64,000 bases of DNA from an uncultured Clostridia bacterium (GCA_947624555.1 CANQKW010000004.1:1-64000), one strand, 5' to 3'; shown: positions 25,323 to 36,027, counted from the stretch's first letter. Notes: generated from the letters alone by a model not told the origin. Program-made: numbers and translations.

Positions 25323-26624
25323 ATGGCTGATATAAAAAATTCGGAAAACTGGAGCTTTGAAACAAAACAGCTCCACATAGGACAGGAAAATGCCGACCCC
25401 GTTACCGACGCAAGGGCAGTGCCGATCTACGCAAGCACGTCGTATGTTTTCCACAACAGTCAGCACGCCGCCGACCGTTTCGGTCTGCGTGACGCAGGCA
25501 ATATCTACGGCAGACTTACAAATCCTACTCAGGATATTTTTGAGCGCAGAATTGCCGCTCTTGAGGGCGGAACGGCGGCTCTTGCTACTGCATCGGGCGC
25601 AGCGGCTATAAATTACACGCTGTCGGCTCTTGCAAGGAGCGGAGAGCATATAGTTGCGTCAAAAACCATCTACGGAGGAACGTATAATCTTCTCGCTCAT
25701 ACTTTGCCGCTTTCTTCGGGCATTACCACGACTTTTGTTGACCCTGAGCAGGAAAATTCCTTTGAAAACGCTATACGGGAAAACACAAAGGCTATTTTCA
25801 TTGAAACCCTCGGAAATCCCAATTCAAACATTATTGATATTGAGGAAATTGCTAAAATCGCACACAAGCACAATATTCCGCTTGTTGTAGATTCGACGTT
25901 TGCAACGCCTTATCTTGTAAATCCTCTGAAATACGGCGCTGATATAGTGGTTCATTCGGCGACTAAGTTTATCGGTGGTCACGGCACGGCTATCGGCGGA
26001 GTTATCGTTGACGGAGGATTTGACTGGAAATCTTCGGGCAAGTATCCGTGGATTTCCGAACCAAACCCAAGCTATCACGGAGTATCCTTTGCAGACGCCG
26101 CAGGAAAGGCAGCATTCGTGACTTATATCCGTGCAATTCTTCTGCGTGATACAGGCGCTACTCTTTCTCCGTTCCACGCATTTTTGTTCCTTCAAGGACT
26201 TGAAACGCTGTCACTTCGCGTGGAGCGTCACGTTGAAAATGCGCTTAAAATCGTCGAATACCTCAATAATCACCCACAGGTCGAGGCAGTACATCACCCG
26301 TCGCTTGAAAGCGAACCGAGCCACAGACTGTACAAGAAGTATTTCCCGAACGGCGGCGGCTCTATTTTCACGTTTGAAATCAAGGGAGATGCTCAAACCG
26401 CACAGAAGTTTATTGATAATCTTGCTATTTTCTCGCTGCTTGCAAATGTCGCCGATGTAAAATCGCTGGTTATTCACCCTGCAAGCACTACTCACTCGCA
26501 GCTCACTGACGAGGAACTTATCGACCAGGGAATTAAGCCGAATACTATCAGGCTTTCAATAGGAATTGAGAATATAAATGACCTTATTGCTGCTCTTGAC
26601 GAGGCTTTTAAAGCCGTTCAATAA
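25323..26624 (+). CDS. metY: O-acetylhomoserine aminocarboxypropyltransferase (sulfhydrylase), copy 2
   Basis: WSFETKQLHIGQENADPVTDARAVPIYASTSYVFHNSQHAADRFGLRDAGNIYGRLTNPTQDIFERRIAALEGG...VVHSATKFIGGHG. Confidence 0.93.
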   Translation: MADIKNSENWSFETKQLHIGQENADPVTDARAVPIYASTSYVFHNSQHAADRFGLRDAGNIYGRLTNPTQDIFERRIAALEGGTAALATASGAAAINYTLSALARSGEHIVASKTIYGGTYNLLAHTLPLSSGITTTFVDPEQENSFENAIRENTKAIFIETLGNPNSNIIDIEEIAKIAHKHNIPLVVDSTFATPYLVNPLKYGADIVVHSATKFIGGHGTAIGGVIVDGGFDWKSSGKYPWISEPNPSYHGVSFADAAGKAAFVTYIRAILLRDTGATLSPFHAFLFLQGLETLSLRVERHVENALKIVEYLNNHPQVEAVHHPSLESEPSHRLYKKYFPNGGGSIFTFEIKGDAQTAQKFIDNLAIFSLLANVADVKSLVIHPASTTHSQLTDEELIDQGIKPNTIRLSIGIENINDLIAALDEAFKAVQ

Positions 26625-26646
26625 ATTTTTACAAGGAGAGAATATT

Positions 26647-27579
26647 ATGTCCGGAATTTACAAATCCGCTGATGAGCTTATCGGCAAAACTCCGCTTTTG
26701 GAGCTTACTCACATTGAAAAAGAACTCGGTCTGAATGCGAAAATTATCGCTAAGCTGGAATATTTCAACCCGGCAGGCTCTGTCAAGGACAGAGTTGCAA
26801 AGGCGATGATTGACGACGCTGAAAAAAGAGGCGTTCTGGGAAAAAATTCCGTTATAATTGAGCCGACAAGCGGTAATACCGGAATAGGTCTTGCCTCGGT
26901 CGCTGCGGCAAGAGGCTACCGCATTATAATCGTAATGCCCGATACTATGTCGGTAGAGCGCAGACAGCTTATGAAGGCTTTCGGCGCAGAACTTATACTG
27001 ACAGAGGGCGCAAAGGGTATGAAAGGCGCTATCGAAAAGGCGAAAGAGCTTGCAGAGGAAATTCCCGAAAGCTTTATTCCCTCGCAGTTTACAAATCCTG
27101 CTAACCCCGAAGCTCACCGCAAAACGACAGGTCCCGAAATATGGGAAGATACGGACGGCGCTGTGGACATTTTCGTCGCGGGAGTAGGTACGGGCGGCAC
27201 TGTTTCGGGTGTGGGAGAATATCTCAAATCCAAAAATCCGAATGTGAAAATCGCTGCCGTTGAGCCGAAAAGCTCTCCTGTTCTTTCCGAGGGAAAAGCA
27301 GGCGCACATAAAATTCAGGGTATCGGCGCAGGATTTGTGCCTGAGGTGCTGAACACCGAAATCTATGATGAGGTGATAGCCGTTGAAAACGAGGACGCTT
27401 TTGCAGCAGGAAAGCTTGTCGGAAGAAAAGAGGGCGTTCTTGTGGGGATTTCTTCGGGTGCGGCGCTGTGGGCTGCCGTACAGCTTGCAAAACGCCCCGA
27501 AAATGCCGGAAAAAATATCGTGGTGCTTTTCCCCGACACGGGCGACAGGTATTTGTCGACGCCTCTCTTTGAGGATTAA
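26647..27579 (+). CDS. cysK: cysteine synthase A
   Basis: IYKSADELIGKTPLLELTHIEKE...KLEYFNPAGSVKDRVAKAMI...EPTSGNTGIGLA. Confidence 0.95.
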   Translation: MSGIYKSADELIGKTPLLELTHIEKELGLNAKIIAKLEYFNPAGSVKDRVAKAMIDDAEKRGVLGKNSVIIEPTSGNTGIGLASVAAARGYRIIIVMPDTMSVERRQLMKAFGAELILTEGAKGMKGAIEKAKELAEEIPESFIPSQFTNPANPEAHRKTTGPEIWEDTDGAVDIFVAGVGTGGTVSGVGEYLKSKNPNVKIAAVEPKSSPVLSEGKAGAHKIQGIGAGFVPEVLNTEIYDEVIAVENEDAFAAGKLVGRKEGVLVGISSGAALWAAVQLAKRPENAGKNIVVLFPDTGDRYLSTPLFED

Positions 27580-27608
27580 GCAAGCAATAATTCAAACGGG
27601 GGACTGAA

Positions 27609-28031
27609 ATGATAACAACAAGAGGTCGCTACGCATTGAGGGTTCTTATTGACCTTGCACAGCAGAACAGCGGAAAATATATCCCGATGAAGGAAATCGC
27701 TGCCCGTCAGGGAATTTCTCAAAAGTATCTTGAACAGATAATGCCTGTTCTTATCAAGAACAAAATTGTTGAGGGCGTAAGCGGAAAAGGCGGCGGCTAT
27801 CGGCTCAGCCGTGCTCCCGAAGAATACAATATCGGAGAAATTTTAATGCTTACGGAGGGCAGTCTTGCGCCCGTTGCATGTCTGGAATGCGGCGCAGAAA
27901 AATGCAGCCGTTCCGACGACTGCAAAACTTTGCCGATGTGGAAAAAGTACAGCGAACTTACAAGCGATTTTTTCAGCAAAATCAATATTGCCGACCTGCT
28001 GAACTCCGAAAGCAACGAAAAATTCAAATAA
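27609..28031 (+). CDS. Rrf2-family regulator (CymR/IscR-like)
   Basis: MITTRGRYALRVLIDLAQQNSGKYIPMKEIAARQGISQKYLEQIMPVLIKNKIVEGVSGKGGGYRLSRAPEEYNIGEI; Cys residues CLECGAEKC. Confidence 0.92.
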   Translation: MITTRGRYALRVLIDLAQQNSGKYIPMKEIAARQGISQKYLEQIMPVLIKNKIVEGVSGKGGGYRLSRAPEEYNIGEILMLTEGSLAPVACLECGAEKCSRSDDCKTLPMWKKYSELTSDFFSKINIADLLNSESNEKFK

Positions 28032-28035
28032 AAAT

Positions 28036-28067
28036 AAGGCAGCACCGCTTATTGTCGGTACTGCCTT
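28036..28067. terminator. convergent terminator between rrf2 and NUDIX gene
   Basis: AAGGCAGCACCG...CGGTACTGCCTT followed by AAAAATT / preceded by A-rich sequence on the other side. Confidence 0.65.
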
Positions 28068-28540
28068 AAAAATTCCGATAAAAACCTGTGAGCCAGACTT
28101 CCCTGAAAAATCTCTTTTTCCACCTCGTCAATTGTGTACCACGCAGCAAAATCCACCTCTTTTTCGGCTATGTGCAGCTCTTCGGATCTTGCCGTGCAGG
28201 AGAAATTCAGCATAAGCGTATTGCTGGGTCCGTAATATTCGCTCTTGTTAAATCTGATTTCGTCGACTTCAAGTCCAAGCTCTTCGAGAACCTCGCGGGC
28301 AACTGTTTCCTCGGCATTTTCTCCTTTATTGATATAGCCTGCCACAAGAATATTTTTATCTTTTCCGTACTGCTTTATCAGCACGATTTTGTCCTTCGAG
28401 GGGTTAAGTACTTCCATACTCACCGCCGTATTGAAAATCGGGAAACGAAAGGCTTTACAGCTTTCGCAATATGGAATTTCGCCCTCGTTGTCAAGGTGTT
28501 TTTTTATGAGTTTTGTGCCGCATTCAAAGCAAAAATTCAT
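28049..28540 (-). CDS. NUDIX hydrolase with N-terminal zinc-ribbon
   Basis: CFECGTKL...CESCKAFRFP zinc ribbon; GYINKGENAEETVAREVLEELGLEVDE Nudix box. Confidence 0.88.
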   Translation of the reverse strand: MNFCFECGTKLIKKHLDNEGEIPYCESCKAFRFPIFNTAVSMEVLNPSKDKIVLIKQYGKDKNILVAGYINKGENAEETVAREVLEELGLEVDEIRFNKSEYYGPSNTLMLNFSCTARSEELHIAEKEVDFAAWYTIDEVEKEIFQGSLAHRFLSEFLRQYRQ

Positions 28541-28551
28541 TGGTAATGCTC

Positions 28552-28917
28552 CTAAATAAAGATTTGCCAGTAAAATTTTCTTTCAGACTGAGGAAAATCC
28601 GTCAGAACACCGTGTTCTGGGTCGTAAAACACTCCCTCGGCGTACAATGACCAATGCCAGCAGCGAGGTGTTTCCAGGCTCAACAGGGCGAAATTCGGCA
28701 GATCTGCTGCGGAAAACGCCTGTTTTCGCTCCTGCGATAGGGTAATTCCTCTGTCGGAAAGATACTGTTTCATTTCACGGAATGTCGTTTCACGGCAATT
28801 GCAAAGCTCCTTGCAGACGCTCTCTGCCGTTGTACCGGAAATCATTGCCAGCACAGCCTGTCCGCACTGAAGGTCTGTAGGCTCGTGTATATATTTTATT
28901 TCCGTAATATCACTCTT
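28552..28917 (-). CDS. papain-like/C39-type cysteine-peptidase-like protein (start codon unclear)
   Basis: Frame open from the in-frame stop at 28918: KSDITEIKYIHEPTDLQCGQAVLAMISGTT... DLQCGQAVLAM resembles a C39-type catalytic Cys motif. No ATG/GTG/TTG precedes it. Confidence 0.45.
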   Translation of the reverse strand, partial: KSDITEIKYIHEPTDLQCGQAVLAMISGTTAESVCKELCNCRETTFREMKQYLSDRGITLSQERKQAFSAADLPNFALLSLETPRCWHWSLYAEGVFYDPEHGVLTDFPQSERKFYWQIFI

Positions 28918-28974
28918 TTATACCGATCAATATTTTTCCGCTGTACCGAACAGCAGAAATTATAACAAAAATTA

Positions 28975-29005
28975 TGCTCACCCGTTTATGACGAGTGAGC
29001 AAATT
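28975..29005 (-). terminator. terminator after the MCP gene
   Basis: Reverse strand TTGCTCACTCGTCATAAACGGGTGAGCATAATTTTTG. Confidence 0.6.
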
Positions 29006-30976
29006 TTAATTTTTAAATCTTGCCAAAAGCTCGTCAAGCATCTTTGCCTGGTCATTAAGCTCTTTGCTTGAATCAGCAATCATCTGAGCTGCCTCGGAAT
29101 TATTATGGGTAACTCCCGAAATAGCCTCGAGCTTTTCGTTTATCTGGGCAACGCCCTCGCTCTGCTCGCTGCAAACCTCGCTGATATGCGCAACAAGCAA
29201 ATCCACTTCCTTGGATTTTTCTGTTACCGACTCGAGAGAGTCCGCAGTTTCGTGCGCTATCTTTGAGCCTCTTTCAATAGCCTCGGTCGTGCTGAGGATA
29301 AGCTCTGATGTTCCCTGAACAGCGTCAGCCGATTTAGACGCAAGATTTCTTACCTCGTCTGCAACGACTGCAAAGCCCTTGCCTGCGTTTCCTGCTCTTG
29401 CCGCCTCTATTGATGCGTTAAGTGCAAGAATATTCGTCTGGAATGCTATATCGTCGATCGTCTTGATGATTTTTTCAATCTGCACGGACATTTCGGTGAT
29501 AACCGACATAGAGTCAAGCAGCTCTTTCATACTCTCGTTGCTGGCAGCGACAGCCTCGCCTGTCTGATTTGAGAAGAACAGAGCCTTTTCTGCGCTGTCG
29601 CCGTTTTCCTTTGTGAGCGACATAAACTTATCGGCAATAACGCTTACCTCGTTTACCGTATCAGTCTGCTCCTGTGCACCGACAGCAAGCGTATCGGCAT
29701 TTTCGGAAACGTGCTCTGCACTGAGATTGACCTTTTCGGACGCACTGTTTATTCCGTCTATAACAGAACCGATAGTCATGGAAATCTCGCTGATTGAGTC
29801 TTTTATAGGGGCAAAATCTCCCACATAATCTGCGCCGAAACTTACGTTGAAATTGCCGTCCTTCATTCTGCTGAGATTTTCGGAAATATCGTCAATGTAG
29901 CTCTTCAGAGCCTTATTTGTATCGGCAAGATTGCTGCTGAGATTGCCTATGCTGTCGTTGCCGTTGTAACTTAATTCGTAGCTGAGATTGCCCCTGCCCA
30001 TATTTTCTGCGGCGATATTCAGGCTGTCAATGGGTTTCAGGCAGCTCTTTACAACGACAGCGCAAAGCGCTGCAACCACAAGCACGGAAACTACCACTAT
30101 CGCAAGCTGTATAACAAGAAGTCCCGTAAGTCCGCTTACGAAGGTGTTGTAATCTATTGCGTAACCCAATGTCCAGCCGTTGGAAAGCTCAACTGTGCCG
30201 ATTATGCGCTTTACTCCGTCGTAGTCGTTTTTAACGGTCATCGCACCTACTTCGGTTTTTTCCTGATATGCGGGAATATCGCCTATATTGGTGAAAACCG
30301 TATCTTCGCCGACTATTTTGGGAAGATATTCGTCGTTATGATGAACAAGGATATTTCCGTCAGAGTCTATAAGGAAAGGATATGCGTTATCGAAGATATG
30401 TATTGACTCGCAGTTTTGTATAAGCTGGTCGATATACACGTCGCCGCCGCCTAGCGCATACAGCGAACCGTCTGAATTGTATCCTGCCGCAGCTACCGTG
30501 ATAATCATTTTGCCCGTGTTAAAGTCAATATACGGCGAAGTGCAGATAGGCTCTCCTTTTGCCGCCTCTGCCGCTATATACCAGCCTCTTTCCATTACGA
30601 TAAAATCGGGCGGAAGCTCTATATCTGCATTATCGAAATATGTGATATTTTCGGGGTAGGATATGTATGAAGAGTACATTACTCCGTCAGAACCTTCGCA
30701 CGCAGCAACAAGCATCTCCCTGATTTCCGTTTCGTTGGGGTGGAATGACGCAGAGAAACTCGCTATATCCGATACGATTATCTGCTGTTTTTCTATCCAG
30801 CCGTCAAGTATCGACGACTGATACTTCAGCTCGTTGATTACCTTTTCCTCGCTTTCACTGAAAACCATATCTCTGGAAACAAAAAAGCCCACAAAAGATG
30901 AAATCATAAGCACGATTGCCGTGAGAATACTTACACAGATGATTATTTTTTTATTAAGACCCAACTTTTTCTTCAT
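29006..30976 (-). CDS. methyl-accepting chemotaxis protein (dCache sensor)
   Basis: N-terminal TM, extracellular Cache-like region, HAMP, and [43 protein letters not shown]. Confidence 0.95.
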   Translation of the reverse strand: MKKKLGLNKKIIICVSILTAIVLMISSFVGFFVSRDMVFSESEEKVINELKYQSSILDGWIEKQQIIVSDIASFSASFHPNETEIREMLVAACEGSDGVMYSSYISYPENITYFDNADIELPPDFIVMERGWYIAAEAAKGEPICTSPYIDFNTGKMIITVAAAGYNSDGSLYALGGGDVYIDQLIQNCESIHIFDNAYPFLIDSDGNILVHHNDEYLPKIVGEDTVFTNIGDIPAYQEKTEVGAMTVKNDYDGVKRIIGTVELSNGWTLGYAIDYNTFVSGLTGLLVIQLAIVVVSVLVVAALCAVVVKSCLKPIDSLNIAAENMGRGNLSYELSYNGNDSIGNLSSNLADTNKALKSYIDDISENLSRMKDGNFNVSFGADYVGDFAPIKDSISEISMTIGSVIDGINSASEKVNLSAEHVSENADTLAVGAQEQTDTVNEVSVIADKFMSLTKENGDSAEKALFFSNQTGEAVAASNESMKELLDSMSVITEMSVQIEKIIKTIDDIAFQTNILALNASIEAARAGNAGKGFAVVADEVRNLASKSADAVQGTSELILSTTEAIERGSKIAHETADSLESVTEKSKEVDLLVAHISEVCSEQSEGVAQINEKLEAISGVTHNNSEAAQMIADSSKELNDQAKMLDELLARFKN

Positions 30977-31140
30977 ATTTCCTCCTTAAAGCACACACAA
31001 GACCTGTTTTTCATAATACGAAACTTAAGCACTCGTATATATATTTTACAATAATTTGTCGAATTTGTCAATAAAAATATTTCCGAACGTTTAAAGGTGC
31101 AAAAAGAATTATCCGATTACACAAAATTTTTAAAAAACCG

Positions 31141-31169
31141 TTGACAAAAAATGTGAAAAATGATATAAT
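31141..31169 (+). promoter_or_regulatory. sigma-A promoter for the alcohol dehydrogenase gene
   Basis: TTGACA-17-TATAAT. Confidence 0.75.
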
Positions 31170-31289
31170 GAGTCTGTGGCATAAGGTGATATAAATTCAT
31201 CATATGTTATGTTTGCGCATACGCTTGCTGCTGTCCGACGGGGCGGCGGCGAGCCGAAAAATATACTGAAAACAGAAAGGATTTTTACC

Positions 31290-32435
31290 ATGAACCGTTT
31301 TATCCTCAACGAAACATCTTATCACGGCAAAGGCGCTCTTGCGGCTGTTGCCGAAGAGGCAAAGAACAGAGGCTTTAAAAAGGCGCTTATTTGCTCGGAC
31401 CCGGACCTCATTAAATTCGGAGTGACCAAAAAAGTCACCGATATTCTTGACAAAGCAGGTCTGGCTTACGAAATATACAGCGATATAAAGGCAAATCCTA
31501 CCATAAAGAACGTACAGCACGGCGTTGAGGAGTTTAAGAAGTGCGGCGCAGATTATCTTATAGCCGTAGGCGGCGGTTCTTCAATGGATACTTCAAAGGG
31601 TATCGGAATTATCATCAATAACCCCGAATTTTCGGACGTGAGAAGTCTTGAGGGCGTTGCGCCCACAAAAAAGCCTTCTGTACCGATTATTGCTGTTCCT
31701 ACGACAGCAGGCACGGCAGCAGAGGTTACTATAAACTACGTCATTACCGACGAGGAAAAGAACAGAAAAATGGTTTGCGTAGACCCGCACGATATTCCCG
31801 TTGTAGCGGTAGTAGACCCCGATATGATGAGTACAATGCCGAAAGGACTTACTGCGGCTACGGGTATGGACGCTCTTACTCACGCTATTGAAGGCTATAT
31901 CACAAAGGGTGCTTGGGAGCTTTCGGATATGTTCCACCTCAAAGCTATCGAAATTATCGCAAGGTCGCTCAGAGGCGCTGTTGACAATACTCCCGACGGC
32001 AGAGAAGGTATGGCTCTGGGTCAGTATGTTGCCGGAATGGGATTTTCCAATGTAGGTCTGGGCATAGTTCATTCTATGGCGCATCCGCTCGGCGCTCTCT
32101 ACGACACGCCTCACGGAATTGCCAACGCTATCATTCTTCCTACCGTTATGGAATATAACGCTCCTGTTACGGGCGAAAAATACCGTGATATTGCAAAGGC
32201 AATGGGCGTCAAAAATACCGAGAATATGTCGCAGGAGGAATACAGAAAAGCTGCTGTGGACGCTGTAAAACAGCTTTCAAAGGACGTCGGAATTCCCGAT
32301 AATCTCCGTGATATTGTCAAAGAGGAAGATATTCAGTTCCTTTCGGAGTCCGCTTTCGCAGACGCCTGCCGCCCCGGAAATCCCAGAGATACTTCTGTTG
32401 AGGAAATTGCAGAGCTTTACAGAAAACTGCTTTAA
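31290..32435 (+). CDS. iron-containing alcohol dehydrogenase
   Basis: IAVGGGSSMDTSKGIGIIINNP...GMDALTHAIEGYI...GIVHSMAHPLGALYDTPHGIANA. Confidence 0.93.
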   Translation: MNRFILNETSYHGKGALAAVAEEAKNRGFKKALICSDPDLIKFGVTKKVTDILDKAGLAYEIYSDIKANPTIKNVQHGVEEFKKCGADYLIAVGGGSSMDTSKGIGIIINNPEFSDVRSLEGVAPTKKPSVPIIAVPTTAGTAAEVTINYVITDEEKNRKMVCVDPHDIPVVAVVDPDMMSTMPKGLTAATGMDALTHAIEGYITKGAWELSDMFHLKAIEIIARSLRGAVDNTPDGREGMALGQYVAGMGFSNVGLGIVHSMAHPLGALYDTPHGIANAIILPTVMEYNAPVTGEKYRDIAKAMGVKNTENMSQEEYRKAAVDAVKQLSKDVGIPDNLRDIVKEEDIQFLSESAFADACRPGNPRDTSVEEIAELYRKLL

Positions 32436-32446
32436 TACTGCGTAAA

Positions 32447-32484
32447 AAATACCCGCACGCTTTAATCAAGCGGACGGGTATTTG
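32447..32484 (+). terminator. terminator-like hairpin between adh and trpD
   Basis: AAATACCCGCACGCTT-taatc-AAGCGGACGGGTATTT. Confidence 0.55.
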
Positions 32485-32513
32485 AAATTTATACTATAAA
32501 GGAGACGGATAAT

Positions 32514-33530
32514 ATGATAAAGGAAGCAATTGAAAAAGTCGTAAACAAGCAGGATTTGACCTATGACGAGGCTTATTCCGTTATGAACGAGATTATGAGC
32601 GGTCAGTCTACGCCTACTCAGAATGCGGCATTTCTCGCCTCGCTTTCCACGAAAAGCGCAAAGGCTGAAACTATCGACGAAATAGCAGGCTGTGCGGCGG
32701 CTATGCGCGACCACGCAACAAAAGTCGACACGGGTATGGATATTTTCGAGATAGTCGGTACAGGCGGAGATAACGCTCACAGCTTTAATATTTCCACTAC
32801 TTCGGCTCTGGTGGCAGCGGCAGGCGGTATGAAGGTCGCTAAGCACGGAAACCGTGCCGCCTCATCAAAATGCGGTACGGCGGACTGCCTTGAGGCGCTG
32901 GGCGTTAATATCCAGCAGGAACCCGAAAAGTGCGTTGAGCTGCTCGAAAAGGTAGGAATGTGTTTCTTCTTCGCACAGAAATACCATACTTCAATGAAAT
33001 ATGTCGGCGCAATACGCAAAGAACTCGGTTTCAGGACGGTTTTCAATATTTTAGGTCCGCTTACCAATCCCGGAAGTCCCAAATCACAGCTCCTCGGCGT
33101 TTATGACGAGTATCTGGTAGAACCGCTGGCGCAGGTCCTCATAAGCCTCGGCGTAAAACGGGGAATGGTCGTTTACGGCAAGGATAAACTGGACGAGATT
33201 TCTCTCTCGGCGCCGACTGCCGTTTGTGAGTTTAAGGACGGCTGGTTCAAGACCTACACTATCTCTCCCGAAGATTTCGGGCTTGAACGCTGCATGAAAT
33301 CCGACCTTGTGGGCGGTTCTCCCGAAGAAAACGCAGAAATAACAAGAAAAATCCTCAAAGGCGAAAAAGGTCACAAGAGAAACGCTGTCCTGATGAATGC
33401 GGGCGCTGCGCTGCTCATCGGCGGAAAAGCTGAAACGATGAAAGACGGCATAAAGCTCGCAGCGGAAATAATCGACTCAGGCAAGGCGTTTGAAACTCTT
33501 GAAAAGTTTATCGAAGTCAGCAATTCTTAA
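32514..33530 (+). CDS. trpD: anthranilate phosphoribosyltransferase
   Basis: [54 protein letters not shown]...[13 protein letters not shown]. Confidence 0.93.
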   Translation: MIKEAIEKVVNKQDLTYDEAYSVMNEIMSGQSTPTQNAAFLASLSTKSAKAETIDEIAGCAAAMRDHATKVDTGMDIFEIVGTGGDNAHSFNISTTSALVAAAGGMKVAKHGNRAASSKCGTADCLEALGVNIQQEPEKCVELLEKVGMCFFFAQKYHTSMKYVGAIRKELGFRTVFNILGPLTNPGSPKSQLLGVYDEYLVEPLAQVLISLGVKRGMVVYGKDKLDEISLSAPTAVCEFKDGWFKTYTISPEDFGLERCMKSDLVGGSPEENAEITRKILKGEKGHKRNAVLMNAGAALLIGGKAETMKDGIKLAAEIIDSGKAFETLEKFIEVSNS

Positions 33531-33847
33531 AAAAATTGCATTAAAAATTCTGTCAGGAAAACGCCGCCGCAGGCGAAGACCGCTACTGTGAGCAGTCCTC
33601 TCTCAAAAAACGCCAAAATCACCGCAACGACAACTCCTGCCGCAGCGCCTATAACGCTGTTTCCGCTGTAAAAAACGGCAGGGATTGTCATGGCGCTCAG
33701 CACGGCATACGGCACATAATACAGAAAATCAAGGATAAATTTTGACTTTATCTTCTTTCTGAAAACCGTCAGCGGTATCATTCTTATCAGATATGTAACC
33801 ACCGCCATAACGGCTATGCTGAGATAAAGATACGCAGCGTCAGACAT
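33527..33847 (-). CDS. azlD: branched-chain amino acid exporter subunit AzlD
   Basis: Small 4-TM protein, [45 protein letters not shown], downstream of AzlC. Confidence 0.88.
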   Translation of the reverse strand: MSDAAYLYLSIAVMAVVTYLIRMIPLTVFRKKIKSKFILDFLYYVPYAVLSAMTIPAVFYSGNSVIGAAAGVVVAVILAFFERGLLTVAVFACGGVFLTEFLMQFF

Positions 33848-34571
33848 TTTGTTCCTCCTCTTTTTCCTTTCGGGGGAATAAAAGTGCGCCGACTGCCGCC
33901 GCTATTACCGTGCAGATTATTACGGATATTCCCGAAGAAATGCCCTGAAAAAGCGGCACGTAATAAATAAGGCAGCTTAGAGCCGCTGCGGCGGCGGCTG
34001 TCACGAGCACTCCTTTGCTTTTTTTGGCAGGAGGAATGACTATCGCTATAAACATACCGTAAATCGCTATTCCTAAGGCGGATTTGATGTTTTCGGGAAG
34101 GACTTTTCCCAAAAATGCGCCGGCCGCCGTTCCTGCTGCCCAAAAAATGTACGGGAGAGTTATAAGTCCGTACATATATTTCGGGCTTATTTCTCCGCTC
34201 TTGCCCGAGGCTACGGCAAAAATCTCGTCGGTTATCCCGAAAGAGCTTATTATGCGGTGGAGCGTGCTGTATTTGCCATTCAGCTTTTGCGAGAGCGACA
34301 GGCTCATCAGCGCATAGCGAAGATTTATTATAAACTGCGCTAATGCTGTTTCAAGAAAACCGCCGCCTGCCGATATTATCGTCACTCCCGCAAGCTGTCC
34401 TGCGGAGGTGAGGTTCGTCATTGAGATAAGCACCGCCGCAAGCGGAGGTATGCCCATACCGACGGCTGTTATCCCGAACGTAAATGACACCGAAAGATAC
34501 CCCAAAGCAATCGGCAGACCGTCTTTAAATCCGGTTAAATAGCGGTCGGGCGCTGTTTTATTATGTTTCAT
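33840..34571 (-). CDS. azlC: branched-chain amino acid exporter subunit AzlC
   Basis: GFKDGLPIALGYLSVSFTFGITAVGMGIPPLAAVLISMTNLTSAGQLAGV. Confidence 0.9.
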   Translation of the reverse strand: MKHNKTAPDRYLTGFKDGLPIALGYLSVSFTFGITAVGMGIPPLAAVLISMTNLTSAGQLAGVTIISAGGGFLETALAQFIINLRYALMSLSLSQKLNGKYSTLHRIISSFGITDEIFAVASGKSGEISPKYMYGLITLPYIFWAAGTAAGAFLGKVLPENIKSALGIAIYGMFIAIVIPPAKKSKGVLVTAAAAAALSCLIYYVPLFQGISSGISVIICTVIAAAVGALLFPRKEKEEEQNV

Positions 34572-34760
34572 TTTATCAATCCTCAATAAAATAATATCCC
34601 GATTTTTTGAATTTATCGCCGCTGTAAAACGGGACAGATACAAATTACGGACGAATTTGCAAAATATGATCGGAACAAAACAATTATACACCTTGGACTG
34701 TGTTTTGTCAAGATTTTATGTCGGCACTGCCGCAGGACGATACGTTTAAAGGAGCGTTTT

Positions 34761-35303
34761 ATGAAAAATCATTCCGAAGAAAAAGCGCAAAAGGCACTGC
34801 TTGTCATAAAGACGGCTATAGGCGTTGTCATCTGCGCCGCTTTTGTGCTTGTTTTTTCAAGAAACGCTTTCCCCGAAGTCAAACAGGCGGTCGTTCTTGA
34901 CGTTGTGGAAATTTCGGACTCATCGGGGACTGTTTCGGAACAGCAAAGCGAAGAAAAAACTCTTCCCGTTTACGGCAAAAACACCGAAGAAAGCTCTTCC
35001 GAAACAAGCAGTTCGGCGGAAAAATCCGCTGAAGAAAGTTCTTCCGAAATGAATAACGACGTTTCTTCGTCCGAAATTATTCCCGATAAATCACCCGTTT
35101 CAGACACCGACGATAAAATCAACATAAATACTGCGACTGCCGGAGAGCTTTTACGGCTTGACGGGATAGGCGAAGGAAAATCCGCCGCAATCATTCAATA
35201 CAGAAATGAAAACGGCGGATTTAAAAGCATTGAAGAAATTATCAACGTTTCGGGAATAGGACAGAAAACGTTTGATAAAATTCGGGATTTTATCACGGTT
35301 TAA
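34761..35303 (+). CDS. ComEA-like helix-hairpin-helix protein with Ser-rich linker
   Basis: N-terminal TM, Ser/Glu-rich linker, DKININTATAGELLRLDGIGEGKSAAIIQYRNENGGFKSIEEIINVSGIGQKTFDKIRDFI. Confidence 0.88.
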   Translation: MKNHSEEKAQKALLVIKTAIGVVICAAFVLVFSRNAFPEVKQAVVLDVVEISDSSGTVSEQQSEEKTLPVYGKNTEESSSETSSSAEKSAEESSSEMNNDVSSSEIIPDKSPVSDTDDKININTATAGELLRLDGIGEGKSAAIIQYRNENGGFKSIEEIINVSGIGQKTFDKIRDFITV

Positions 35304-35614
35304 CTTTTGAGCATTTCCTCGATTTTTTCCTTTGGAACAAAACCTACCGAATTATTTTCGGGTTTTCCGTTCCTGAATACTATCAGCGTGGGAATATATT
35401 CCACGCTGTATTTTTGTGCAAGCGACGGCTCTTCGTCAATATTGAGCTTGCAGACTTTTACTTTGCCGCTGTATTCTTCTGCTATCTCGGAAACCACCGG
35501 CGAAAGCATTTTGCACGGTCCGCACCATTCCGCCCAAAAATCCACCAGCACGGGCTTATCGGAATTTAAGACCTCTGCGTCAAAATTGCTCTTGTTCAGC
35601 TTGATTTCGGACAT
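35300..35614 (-). CDS. trxA: thioredoxin
   Basis: VDFWAEWCGPCKMLSPVVSEIAEEYSGKVKVCKLNIDEEPSLAQKYSVEYIPTLIVFRNG. Confidence 0.95.
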   Translation of the reverse strand: MSEIKLNKSNFDAEVLNSDKPVLVDFWAEWCGPCKMLSPVVSEIAEEYSGKVKVCKLNIDEEPSLAQKYSVEYIPTLIVFRNGKPENNSVGFVPKEKIEEMLKS

Positions 35615-35632
35615 AATTTTCTCCTCCCACAA

Positions 35633-35830
35633 TCACAATGATTTATAATAAAGCATACAATGACAAAAACCCTCAAAATTCGGGTCGTCAAGCTGCTTTT
35701 TAAATTCAGTACACATACATTTTGTGTCCTCGTTCTTTTCTCTCCTGCACGGACAATAGCCGCCCGTGCGCTTTAAGCCTTCCTTTACCGTCTTTACTAC
35801 CTCTTTGTCGGGATTAAGCGTTACTTTCAT
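35633..35830 (-). CDS. ferredoxin-thioredoxin reductase catalytic-chain-like protein
   Basis: MKVTLNPDKEVVKTVKEGLKRTGGYCPCRREKNEDTKCMCTEFKKQLDDPNFEGFCHCMLYYKSL with the CPC...CxC...CHC cysteine pattern. Confidence 0.88.
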   Translation of the reverse strand: MKVTLNPDKEVVKTVKEGLKRTGGYCPCRREKNEDTKCMCTEFKKQLDDPNFEGFCHCMLYYKSL

Positions 35831-36027
35831 AGCTCCTCCTTTCATATTGAATATAAACAGATTATAGCACATTATTCGTGATTTGTCAACGATATTCGAA
35901 GAAATGCAAAGTCAGCCCTCTTGATTTTTTTGCAGAAATATGCTATAATACGGTTGGTTATCCGAAAAGCCTGTCGGCTTTTTGCATTTTTACTGCAATT
36001 ACGGACAATATCTTGGGAGTGAAAATT

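Noticed and set aside
32514-33530. Orphan trpD outside a trp operon
   Set aside because: Unlinked trpD-like genes are frequent and the rest of the genome is not visible, so no claim is made.
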